This document shows positions 19,301 through 27,145 of a stretch of 27,616 nt of DNA, piece by piece (position 1 is the first letter of the stretch; the number at the start of each line of letters is the position of its first letter). The notes under the pieces were generated by a model, which was not told the DNA's origin, made no database searches, and saw nothing but the letters and a program-made list of their open reading frames with translations. This stretch comes from Chara braunii (lineage: Eukaryota; Streptophyta; Charophyceae; Charales; Characeae): NCBI GenBank assembly GCA_003427395.1, contig BFEA01000142.1, forward strand, positions 782,501 through 810,116, in the 5' to 3' direction. Position numbers and translations under genes: made by a program.

Positions 19301-19412
19301 ATCTCACTCGAAAAGGAAAAAAGGGCCTTGGTGGTTCCGATCTCGCTCGAGAAGGAAAAAGGGACCTCGGTGGTTGTGATCTCACTCGAAAAGGAAAAAG
19401 GGACCTCTGCCC
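19301..19412 (+). repeat. 39-bp tandem repeat, three units
   Basis: Units starting ATCTCACTCGAAAAGGAAAA at 19301, 19340 and 19379. Confidence 0.9.
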
Positions 19413-19530
19413 TAATTTCGGTCAGATAGATTCAGAAAAGCGATGAGGCGCTTTTCTTGTAGTTTTGTTGTTTTCTTGGTGAGGCCTCATTTGCTCTGGC
19501 CAAAAAAAAAGTAGAGGGGAATTTGAATCC

Positions 19531-19975
19531 GCTCCGGCGTAGATCAGTTGGTAAGCGGCACGCAAGTGGCATTCAGGAGGTCTTGGGTTCAATCCCCATT
19601 AGCCTCATGTACCTTCCTGGGCAAGCTTGGCGCCCGCCACCTAGAGATATGCCGTTGGTCCCCCCGAGTGGCATTGAGCAGAGACTGCTGATGTTCATAG
19701 GGGGAGGGACCAGAGGGGAGGCACAGTGACTGGCCCATCAAAGAAGCTCGGTCCTTATGCTACTGGCTGACCCCTGGCCGCTATCGCCCACCTGCTGTAC
19801 CAGGTATCGCACCTGCTGGTGGGTGCAGCTCCCGCATGCTCCCTCGTTGGAGGCTTGAGCATGGATGTGGCTGCTACGGGGTTCCCCTTAATACTATAAT
19901 GACAATAAAAAAGGCCTGAAAGGCCTTCCTGTCCAGATTTGACAGGTAATTGAATTGGTTGGGCTTAAATGAATT
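19531..19975 (+). mobile_element. tRNA-headed SINE family A, copy 2
   Basis: A box TAGATCAGTTGG (19540-19551) and B box GGTTCAATCCC (19586-19596). The body is collinear with copy 1. It retains a stretch missing from copy 1, with GGGGTTCCCC and an AAGGCC/GGCCTT hairpin (about 19910-19927), before CTGTCCAGATTTGACAGG. No clear TSD. Confidence 0.85.
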
Positions 19976-20149
19976 AGCATGTATTATTAAAAAAAATAAT
20001 TAAAAAAATCACTGCCAGCCGAGTTGTTTTGTTGGGGCGAGTTGTCTCATTTGGATTCGTGAGATTCTGCAAGATTTGCTCCCGGGATTGGTATCTATCA
20101 GATTTTAGTCTCTCTTTCAGAGCCTCCGACTCGTGGTCGTCTCAGGGCG

Positions 20150-20345
20150 GGTCTCATAGCCGGCCCATCTGTACCGAAAGAAGATCCTCGACTACGAGGT
20201 CAGGAGCTCAAAACCGCTCGTTTTCTACCGTGTCAGGGTTTCAATTTGTTCATGCTCAAATGCCCGTCTTCAAAAGAGAACTTCGAAGTCCATAGTGGAG
20301 AAGGGTTCAATGTGGACAGCACCTGGAGATGAGATGCATGTTGTT
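20150..20345 (+). mobile_element. Degenerate SINE-like sequence, first part
   Basis: The block around 20200-20270 (AGGTCAGGAGCTCAAAACC..TCGTTTTCTACC) is a diverged copy of 20533-20605 (AGGTCAAGGGCTCGAAACC..TCGCTTTCTACC), whose GGGCTCGAAACC resembles a B box. A Ret-B element lies between the two. 19976-20149 shows nothing recognisable. Confidence 0.4.
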
Positions 20346-20350
20346 ATAAA

Positions 20351-20476
20351 GGGACGCTGGGCCCGGTTCCCAGCAGGTGTTGCTCCCCACCAATAGATGG
20401 AGCGACCCAACGGGGAAACCCTCAATCCTGGCGGTTCTCTCACCACCGCCGGGATAGTGGGTTTTCGAAGGCCTTC

Positions 20477-20509
<33 letters not shown>
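20351..20509 (+). mobile_element. Ret-B retroposon, most complete copy
   Basis: 159 bases with three successive inverted repeats: CTGGG/CCCAG (about 20357-20373), GCTCC/GGAGC (about 20382-20403) and GGCGGT/ACCGCC (about 20431-20451). It ends in A29 (20481-20509). No A or B box was recognised, so its parent RNA is unknown. Five other copies in the window (1190, 1937, 5242, 9151 and 23262) define the family. Confidence 0.75.
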
Positions 20510-20511
<2 letters not shown>

Positions 20512-20524
20512 GAAAGAAAATAAC

Positions 20525-20660
20525 TTGGTTGAGGCACAAGGTCAAGGGCTCGAAACCGGTCGCTTTCTACCAGCCCCTGGTTCCGATTTGCACATCTTCG
20601 AACACGAGTACTAGTTGTTAGGCACAAGGGCAGGAGCTGGAGACCGGCGTAGGTCGATTG
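20525..20660 (+). mobile_element. Degenerate SINE-like sequence, second part
   Basis: Diverged copy of 20200-20270 with a B-box-like GGGCTCGAAACC (20547-20558). A and B boxes are not properly spaced. Confidence 0.35.
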
Positions 20661-20738
20661 AAAAAGGCGGGAAGATATCTGAGTTGCGTTTCTACTAGGA
20701 CCGACCCCAGGTATTTCAGAAAGGAAAACAATTGTCTG

Positions 20739-20860
20739 GCGCCCCTGTAATTTCCATTATTCTGCGTCGCGCCCCGCCAATAACTGATTTACCTTGTTGC
20801 GCCCCTCCGATGACAGGATTTATGCTGTCACGCCTCTCTGACGACGATTCAAATTCCCCA
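20739..20860 (-). repeat. 30-bp tandem repeat, four units
   Basis: Units start GCGCCCCTG, GCGCCCCGC, GCGCCCCTC and ACGCCTCTC at 20739, 20769, 20799 and 20830. The 30-base period keeps frame. On the minus strand (open frame 21093-20716) it gives a ten-residue repeat seen as VIGGAQQGKS/VIGGARRRIM. I recognise no protein. 20861-21427 holds nothing else. Confidence 0.75.
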
Positions 20861-21427
20861 TAAAACCCCGATGTCGGTTGGGCCTCAAATATTTTCCTCA
20901 TGCCCCTACCGGTACCGGTCGCACCTACCGGATAGTTGTTAACTGCCAGCGGGAAAATTTTTGAGATGATCTCACCGCATTTTACCCTTGTCCCCCCCCT
21001 CCCGTGACCGCCCCCTGCATCCCCCGGCCCCACCGGAACTGACAACCCGTGGGCCCAGCAAGGAATGCAAGCAACATGACCAACGCAGGGCAAAACCCTT
21101 CACGGCGCACGGCAGAAACCAGAGCGACCCCGGCCATGACAAGACGACAGCTCCCAAAGCCCAGCTAAGGAGGCTGAAAGAAGGACCGCCATTCGAGACA
21201 CACGCTTACCCTGGAATATGAGCCTAGAAACTGATACCTTGCCAGCTGCTGAGAAGCTTGGGAATGAGACGGACATGTGCCCTGCGGGCTGTGTTGCCGA
21301 GCTAAGCTCTATCTCAGGGCTGAATAATTAAGGGCCTCAAAAGATTTAGGGGAAAGGGTTTAGGGGCCTGCAAGAGTTTGGTGGTATAGCTTCAGGGGAT
21401 TACAGACTGATGGCCCCATTGCTGGAC

Positions 21428-21858
21428 TGTGGAGGCATCTTTTTCTTTTTTAAAGCTATGTTCTTCTCTCAATTTCACCTCACACTACCTACCTACCACT
21501 ACTCCTAATTGTAGGCATACGGGGAACCCCGTAGCAGCCAGAACCGTGTTCAGGAGAGAACATGCGGGGGCTGCTCCCAACCTGCAGGTGGGCGATACCG
21601 GCTAGGGGACAGCCAGTAGCATCAGGGACCATGCCAACATGACCAATCCCTGTGCCTCCCCTCAGGTCCCCTTCCCTACGAACATCAGCAGACTCTGCTC
21701 CATGCCGATCGGGGGATCCAGTGGTCTATCTCGAAGTGGCGGGCGCCAAGCATGCCCAGGAAGGTACATGGGGCCAATGAGGACTGAACCCACGACCTCC
21801 TGAATGCCACTTGCGTGCCTTACCAACTGAGTTAGGCCGCTGGGTTGTGGAGGCATCT
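21428..21858 (-). mobile_element. tRNA-headed SINE family A, copy 3, full length with TSD
   Basis: A perfect 13-base duplication TGTGGAGGCATCT (21428-21440 and 21846-21858) flanks a 405-base minus-strand element. In minus sense it has A box TAACTCAGTTGG (complement of 21823-21834), B box GGTTCAGTCC (complement of 21781-21790), the family body, GGGGTTCCCC and an A-rich tail. The TSD fixes both ends of this family. Copies 1 and 2 share a different tail after GGGGTTCCCC. Confidence 0.93.
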
Positions 21859-21884
21859 CAATCTGCCTCAGGGGATTGTTCTGC

Positions 21885-21886
<2 letters not shown>

Positions 21887-21915
<29 letters not shown>
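21887..21915. repeat. Poly(A) tract
   Basis: About 26 A without a flanking duplication that I could find. Confidence 0.8.
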
Positions 21916-21917
<2 letters not shown>

Positions 21918-22039
21918 CTTGAGCAGGATGTATTTGACCATAATTTTGTCCAGAAATTAGAAGTCCAAGTGTGAGTATGGCTTCATTCTGCTCAGTTGTC
22001 CAGAAACTTGAGTCTGCATTTCAACGGTTCGTGGGTGTG

Positions 22040-22078
22040 AGAATATCCTTGACAATATTGGAGTCCATTGTGTTAAGG

Positions 22079-22163
<85 letters not shown>

Positions 22164-22174
22164 ATATCCTTGAC
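22040..22174 (+). mobile_element. Tail-only retroinsertion: 25-base body plus about 82 A, 14-bp TSD
   Basis: AGAATATCCTTGAC occurs at 22040-22053 and 22161-22174. Between the copies are 25 bases (22054-22078) and an unbroken A run (22079-22160). This is the structure left by LINE-type target-primed insertion of an extremely 5'-truncated poly(A) RNA. The Lys-only open frame here is just the A run. Confidence 0.8.
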
Positions 22175-22434
22175 CGCTTGTCTTTTTCTTGGGGTAACTA
22201 GGGTGAAGTCACCATTTCAGTTTTAAATCCACTTCAGGCATCCCTCGAATACAACACAGCCGCACCCGACCTTAAAGTTGGGTTGTATACATTCACGGTT
22301 TTCCTCCCTTTGGCACAACATTTGCCAAATAGCGACTGGAACACATTTTAAAATTGAACCCGTGCCTGCACCCTGGTTTTCCCTTTTTTCTCTTTTGTTT
22401 TCTCTCTCTCACCGAGCCCACAGCCAGGTCTCTC
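22175..22434. other. No recognisable gene
   Basis: Mixed-composition sequence. No motif, RNA gene or repeat was identified. Confidence 0.4.
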
Positions 22435-22604
22435 AAACCACCAGTACTTGAGCCAGCTAACGGCCATTGAAGGGGAAAAAAAAAAAAATAGAGTAGAAAC
22501 ATTTCTAGTCGGATGAATTTGGCCATTCCTGTAGTGGCCCGTACGTTTCCTAAAATTGTGGCAGCTTTGTAAACGGGCACAACTTTAGGAAGTACTGGGT
22601 CGTG
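22435..22604 (+). mobile_element. MITE-like element, copy A
   Basis: Left end AAACCACCAGTACTT, right end AAGTACTGG.., inverted repeats of one another. The interior (AGTCGGATGAATTTGG, CCCGTACGTTTCCTAAAATT) matches the minus strand of 23347-23513 over nearly the full length. No coding capacity. No TSD recognised. Confidence 0.75.
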
Positions 22605-22766
22605 GTCCCATTAGCAAAGACCATCGGATTGAATGCCTGAATCTGGATGTGTTTGAGGACAGGAGCAGGAAATCGAGATAGAACTGCTTTTCTGTATCTC
22701 TGCATAAAACATAGCCAGATTCAGGATTTCTATCCTATCCCCTTCGCTAGTGGGATCACGGCCCTG

Positions 22767-22835
22767 GTGGTTCAAATCCGGTGGTTCTTCTACCACCCAC
22801 GTCAAGGATGGCCAAAGCCGAGATGTTTCTGTGAG

Positions 22836-22872
<37 letters not shown>

Positions 22873-22905
22873 NAAAAAAAAAAAAACAACAACAACAACA
22901 AAAGA
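22767..22905 (+). mobile_element. 3' part of a retroposon with B-box-like motif and poly(A)-(CAA)n tail
   Basis: GGTTCAAATCC (22770-22780) is a consensus B box. The segment ends in about 45 A containing one N (22873), then (CAA)n. No A box was found at tRNA distance, so it is 5'-truncated or chance. Confidence 0.45.
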
Positions 22906-23009
22906 CTTGCGAGGCAGAGCAACTGGCATCACCAGCCAAGTCTTCCTTTTTTTTGTTTTCTTTGAAACATCTGCGGGAGACATACTATCAAAGCGAATAA
23001 GAGGACCAA

Positions 23010-23170
23010 CGAGCCTAGCGCAGTTGGTACACCTACAAAAAGAACACCAGCAACGCAAATGTAAATCCAGATACAAAAGTTTAACAAACCCAAACTCATC
23101 TATCAGTATTTCAGATACAGATACAGACCCAAGTTTGAATCCAGATACAGAACAGATGACCAGAATAAAA
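23010..23170 (+). mobile_element. Degenerate tRNA-like retroposon
   Basis: GCCTAGCGCAGTTGGTA (from about 23012) is a good A box. A B-box-like AGTTTGAATCC lies at about 23132, too far for a tRNA. CAGATACAGATACAG repeats lie between and after. Probably a SINE head disrupted by repeat expansion. Confidence 0.4.
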
Positions 23171-23230
23171 TAATTCTAAATTATCTGGGGCAGGGCAGTT
23201 CAATGATAATTATATCTCAAAGCCGTCATC

Positions 23231-23261
<31 letters not shown>

Positions 23262-23264
<3 letters not shown>

Positions 23265-23340
23265 TGATAAGAGCATCCTCCAGTAGATTGTTCCTTCCTT
23301 TGAGATGGATCCTTTCTATTGGTGGGGAGCTGCGCCTGCA
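23262..23340 (-). mobile_element. Ret-B fragment (minus)
   Basis: In minus sense it carries GCAGCTCCCCACCAATAG and ends with GGAGGATGCTCTTATCA, both blocks seen in the copy at 1937-2117. The A28 at 23234-23261 is on its left, so it does not belong to this fragment. Confidence 0.6.
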
Positions 23341-23346
23341 GATTTT

Positions 23347-23513
23347 AAACCACCAGTACTCTTCCTCTAGTCGTGCCCGTTAACGTGCCACAATTTTAGG
23401 AAACGTACGGGCTACTACAGGAGCGCCCAAATTCATCCGACTACAAACGTTCAAACGTTTCTACTTTTCTTTTTTTTTCCGCGGCCGATAGCTGGGCCAA
23501 GTACTGGTGGTTT
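23347..23513 (-). mobile_element. MITE-like element, copy B
   Basis: Perfect 13-base terminal inverted repeats AAACCACCAGTAC and GTACTGGTGGTTT. The interior matches copy A in opposite orientation. Length 167 bases, no coding capacity. It has the features of a non-autonomous DNA transposon of unknown superfamily. Confidence 0.78.
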
Positions 23514-23569
23514 TTAACATCATAGCATGTTTGTATGTCATCGTAGGCACAGCATTGATTTCCATCATT

Positions 23570-23650
23570 CAAAGGGATGAATTGGGCTTGAACCCATGCA
23601 ACTAGCAAACCTCGGCGGGGCACCCGCCCAAGGTACCCAGGCGGCTAAGA
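23570..23650 (-). mobile_element. Possible tRNA-like head (minus)
   Basis: The minus strand reads GGTTCAAGCCC (B box) near 23590, with GCCTGGGTACCTTGGG upstream as a weak A box. Not a convincing tRNA gene. Confidence 0.35.
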
Positions 23651-23729
23651 AAATCACAGATTTTCATTTGGGTTTTTCAAAAAACACATAAATAAATTTG
23701 TAAGTACATTCATGTCACTTTTGGTATTC

Positions 23730-23960
23730 TGGCGGAGGGAGGAGGGTGCTATCGCAGAGGAGGGAGGACGGAGGCGATGGAGAGGGAGGGAGGATGGAGG
23801 CTATGGGCACCGCCATGGGCGCGGGAGAGGAGGCAGGGCAAAGCTGCTATGGGCGTCTCAATGGGCACAGGGGAAGAGGGTGGCTATGGGCACTGCAATG
23901 AGCGCAGGGGAGGAGGACGGAAAGGAGGAGGAGGAGAAGGAGAAGAAGAAGAAAAAGAAC
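23730..23960 (+). repeat. G-rich degenerate tandem repeat
   Basis: GGCTATGGGC-type words at about 23798, 23848 and 23881 in GGAGGA-rich sequence, period about 40-50 bases, ending in GAAGAA repeats. Open frames here are composition artefacts. Confidence 0.6.
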
Positions 23961-24073
23961 CAAGGAGTAGATAGGTCGGGCACCACAATGCACTTTTTGT
24001 CGGAATACATATGAGCACTCTTTCCTTTTTTTTTTTGGCCTTATGAGCTCTCTTTTTCTCCTTTGCTTGTACT

Positions 24074-24402
24074 AACAACTCTCAAGGACCGGCCAGGTTG
24101 TGTGCACAGATAGGCTTCCATTGAAAACATGCAACCGGACTGAAAAAGGACTAGATAGGTAGGTAGGTAGGGGGAGATACAATGAGAGACGAAGATAGGG
24201 TAGTTTTTTCCGAAAAAAAAAAAAAAAAAAGGAACAGTTCGTTCTTTGAAGTTTGAAATTCTTTCTCCCCCTACCTACTACCTATCTACTCCCTTTTTTT
24301 TTTTTTTTTTTTGGGTAATCTACTCCTTTTTGGGCCGGTTGCACTTTTTTAATGGAAGCAGGAAGCCTATCTATGCACACAAGCTGGCGGGTCCTGAGAG
24401 TT
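24074..24402. repeat. Long foldback (inverted repeat) of about 330 bp
   Basis: The left arm (about 24074-24176) pairs with the right arm (24262-24402). Shared blocks are AACTCTCA, TTGTGTGCA, AGATAGGCTTCC, GCAACCGG, AAAAAGGA, TAGATAGGTAG and GTAGGGGGAGA. The loop is about 85 bases and includes A18. The right arm also carries a poly(T) insertion (24284-24326) absent from the left. It may be a foldback element or MITE, and its RNA could form a long hairpin. Confidence 0.85.
24284..24326 (-). mobile_element. Tail-only retroinsertion inside the foldback right arm, 9-bp TSD
   Basis: ATCTACTCC at 24284-24292 and 24318-24326 flanks a run of about 19 T plus GGGTA. The opposite arm has a single copy of the corresponding site (GGACTAGAT on the plus strand) and no A/T run, so it acts as an empty-site control. 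Confidence 0.7.
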
Positions 24403-24468
24403 ATGGGCCAACAACTGGACACCTCCCTCCTCCTACCTGATTCTGCTCTGTGTGGGGACCACCACCCA

Positions 24469-24550
24469 AAGCTCCGAACACCTGGCGTACGCTTTCTGCT
24501 CTGTTCATTAAGCTCCAAACACCCGGCGTAGGCTTTCTGCTCTGTTTCTT
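24469..24550 (+). repeat. 41-bp tandem repeat, two units
   Basis: 24469-24509 and 24510-24550 share AAGCTCC.AACACC.GGCGTA and CTTTCTGCTCTGTT. Confidence 0.95.
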
Positions 24551-24620
24551 GCCGATGGTAGATATTATTTACGAGCGTAATGTACGAGTCTTCCTCCCAT
24601 GTCATCGGGTAGATTGCATA

Positions 24621-24633
24621 ACATGTCTGCAAC

Positions 24634-24666
<33 letters not shown>

Positions 24667-24676
24667 CATGTCTGCA
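24621..24676 (+). mobile_element. Tail-only retroinsertion: ACC plus A30, 11-bp TSD
   Basis: ACATGTCTGCA at 24621-24631 and 24666-24676 flanks only ACC, 30 A and G. The body is effectively nothing but the tail. Confidence 0.78.
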
Positions 24677-24924
24677 TGTTCCAGCAAAGCTTTTGAATAA
24701 ACCTGGGTCGTATCGAAGCTAAGGCACATCGTGCAAAGTACGTAGCATGAGTAGCGGCCTCGAGTACTGAACTTTCCAACTTTCCCTTGATTTTTTTTTT
24801 TGCCCTTTTTGCGTGTTTCGGCTCGCGCTTTTTTCCTTTTCGTGCAGCATGACTGCCACATGAATCAGAGAAAGTCCCAAAGTGAGTACGCAAACTTGCT
24901 GCCAACTTTGATCCTATTTTTTAG

Positions 24925-24959
24925 TGTTTTATTTATTTATTTATTTATTTATTTATTTT
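24925..24959. repeat. (TTTA)n microsatellite
   Basis: About eight ATTT/TTTA units in a row. Confidence 0.9.
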
Positions 24960-25119
24960 ACAGGCCCGATCCAGTCTACGAGTGCCGGGTGATATGAGCA
25001 GAGCCTCCCCTAGTAGCCTTGTCGCTGGCCCCTCCATCTATGGGTGAAAAGTTGGAACTTGGAAACAGCATTTGAGTGCCCAAACGAAAAGAGTGGATAA
25101 ACTTGGGTGGAGGTGGAGT

Positions 25120-25507
25120 AAACTGGAATTGGCGGCTATGACCACCCAAATGTTGTCTCTTGCAATTCTCTAAAATCAAAGGCTCGAAGTTACCTCACAA
25201 AAACTGAGAGGTGGCCTCACAAAAACTGAGAGGTGGCCTTACAGGCCAGCGGTGCCCAGATGGGGTGGGTTAGGTTACAGGGAAACTTACACCATATAGC
25301 ATAACAGTTCCGGTCGAAACTGGTCGTGTGCACAAGGATTGGTGCTTGTTGATGCAAACATTGTCTGCAATACCTCAACATCACCGCCAGTTGCCCATTC
25401 ATCATTACTCCGTCTTGCTCCTCCTCCTCCTCCTCCTCCTCCTCCTCCTCCTCTTTTTCATGAGTTGTTGCATCGCTCATCATTGTCATAGCCGCCAATT
25501 CCAGTTT
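25120..25507. mobile_element. Candidate MITE with perfect 23-bp terminal inverted repeats
   Basis: 25120-25142 (AAACTGGAATTGGCGGCTAT + GAC) is the exact reverse complement of 25485-25507. The 342-base interior has no coding motif. It holds a 22-base tandem pair CCTCACAAAAACTGAGAGGT + GG (25192-25213 and 25214-25235) and a (TCC)n tract (about 25420-25453). No clear TSD, so the superfamily is unknown. Confidence 0.7.
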
Positions 25508-25602
25508 TCTAACGACCAGGCAATGGAGAATTGAGAAGCACCAGGAGGACGGCGAATGCGACCGTCTTCACCCAAATAGAACACCCGGTAATTATCGCCA
25601 TA

Positions 25603-25836
25603 TGTAGCGGTACCCTTTCTGTCCGGCAGTGAGGCCGGACCTGTTTCAGGCCGTCGGCCTGACCCCGGTCCTGTACCGGGTTACTCTCCGGCCTAGGCCC
25701 AGGCCGGGTTGGTTCATTCATTCTTTGTTCGTTCGTTCATTCAGTGGGACTGGACCTTCACTCAGCTGCTGCTTCTCGTGTGTGTCCATCTCCTCTCTCT
25801 CTCTCTCTCTCTCACCATCTCCACACGTGCGTCGCA
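25603..25836 (+). mobile_element. LTR-like region upstream of the right-hand PBS
   Basis: Starts TGTAGCGGTACC, rich in GGCC/CCGG words, with TTCATTCATTC and (CT)n (25794-25813), ending ..CGTCGCA two bases before the PBS. It does not align to the 10295-10692 LTR. The edges are guesses from the TG..CA rule, and no partner LTR is in the window. Confidence 0.4.
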
Positions 25837-25838
25837 TC

Positions 25839-25849
25839 GGTATCAGAGC
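25839..25849 (+). other. tRNA-iMet primer binding site, right-hand element
   Basis: GGTATCAGAGC preceded by C instead of T: 11 of 12 bases of the plant iMet PBS, followed by AGAG. Confidence 0.75.
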
Positions 25850-26072
25850 AGAGTCTCGACCTCTTCTCCCACGCTCCCCCCTCTCCCATCATCCAGCAAT
25901 CGGGGCCAGCCATCTCCAAAGCTGGCACATGTAACCGCACCTGGCCGTCAACGTGACCAGGTATACATTCTTCAACCAAGCTGGCGTTTTTCATCATCCC
26001 TGCCAGCTGCTGCTGCTCTGCTACCGACTTTGAGGTGGCGCTGTCGGTGCTACTGCGCGCCGAACGCCCGAA

Positions 26073-26236
26073 CGCCCGCTCCTCCTACCGATTGGATGGA
26101 CCGCTGAAGTGTCTGGATTGCCGCACCTCGGCGGTTCGCAGCTGGCGCTGCTGTGAGAAGTTCCTCGACCCTTATCATTTGAAGAATGAGAAGTCGTAAC
26201 AAGGTTCCCGTAGGTGAACCGGCGGAAGGATCATTG
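26073..26236 (+). pseudogene. 18S rRNA 3'-end fragment
   Basis: Carries the universal 3' end of small-subunit rRNA: CTCCTACCGATTGGATGG (26083-26100), CGCTGAAGTG, GAGAAGT, CTTATCATTT, AGAAGTCGTAACAAGGTTCC (26191-26210), CGTAGGTGAACC and GGCGGAAGGATCATTG, ending at about 26236. Differences from the near-invariant consensus (for example GAACCGGCGG for GAACCTGCGG) and the absence of any 18S sequence upstream of 26073 show it is a fragment. It begins 224 bases after the right-hand PBS, in the same orientation, so it may be cargo of that LTR element. A bare rDNA insertion is the alternative. Confidence 0.88.
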
Positions 26237-27089
26237 ACATGTGGACGGCCGACCTCCTGCCACGTCACCATGTCCTCCGCGCGATTTCTAACCGAACGGG
26301 GCCCGGTTACAATGCCGGCTGCCAGTGGGGTGTAGGAACTCTCACAAAGGGACAAAAACTTTTGAGGGGTGTCAGACATTTACAAGACTCGCAATTTCGT
26401 GCAGTTGGGCGTGAAGTCCGCAGCACGACCCCAACAAAGAGAGATAGAAAACGGCAATTTTTTGCAGAACAAAATTCATTTCAGAAATTCAGAGCCTTTC
26501 AGACAATGTGGCTTCAAGTTGACAAGAACCGCAAAATGTATGAGCTACCAAGAGCAAATAAATAATCTGGTATCACATACTTCGCTTCTTTTTCTTTTTC
26601 TTTTTCTTTTTCATTTTCTTTTTCTTCCTCTTTTTTTTTTTCTTCTGACCGCAAGCTGGTATGGGGCCCTATTCAACAATTTCTCAAAAGTGCTCTAGTT
26701 TCTGCACAACAGTGTTGATCCCCTGGGCCAAGGTCACAGTGGCTAGGAGAATTGGATGAAGCAGCGGCACCTGTGCATCTGGACAGCTTTCAATGAGAGG
26801 TTAAGAAAAGTAGCCCGGTCGCGAAATCTTCTGCACCTCTCCTCTCAAAAGCGTCCACATTCAGGCATTAAATCCAAATTATCCAATCCTCTTTGCTTAG
26901 TGTGGGACCAGGGCCCGGGGTTGATAGGCGTAGGGGTCGTACCGAGCAACAAACATTGCCCACTGAAGACTGGCCTTCGAACTATGAGAATGCTGTGCCG
27001 CTTTTGGGCTTCATTAGCGAACGGATAGACTGGGCCCAAATGTACCAGTGTCCCAGACACAGTCTTCTTCCCCTGCATTCAACCTCGTC
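26237..27089. other. No recognisable gene; (TTTTTC)n at about 26585-26630
   Basis: The first bases may be ITS1 continuing from the rRNA fragment (a GACATGTGG/CACCATGTCC partial inverted repeat is visible), but I cannot verify it. The rest is unique-looking, with short frames only and one TTTTTC hexamer microsatellite. Confidence 0.45.
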
Positions 27090-27114
27090 CTTCAGATTAC
27101 ATCGTTTTTTCTTC

Positions 27115-27145
<31 letters not shown>

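Noticed and set aside
18728-19412. CRISPR array
   Set aside because: Units are contiguous and diverged, with no unique spacers, in a eukaryotic setting.
10295-25836. The LTR-like regions at 10295 and 25603 as the two LTRs of one element
   Set aside because: They share only CCGG-type words and a PBS, do not align, and each is followed by its own PBS.
26073-26236. Functional rRNA gene
   Set aside because: Only the last 164 bases of 18S are present, with changes at near-invariant positions.
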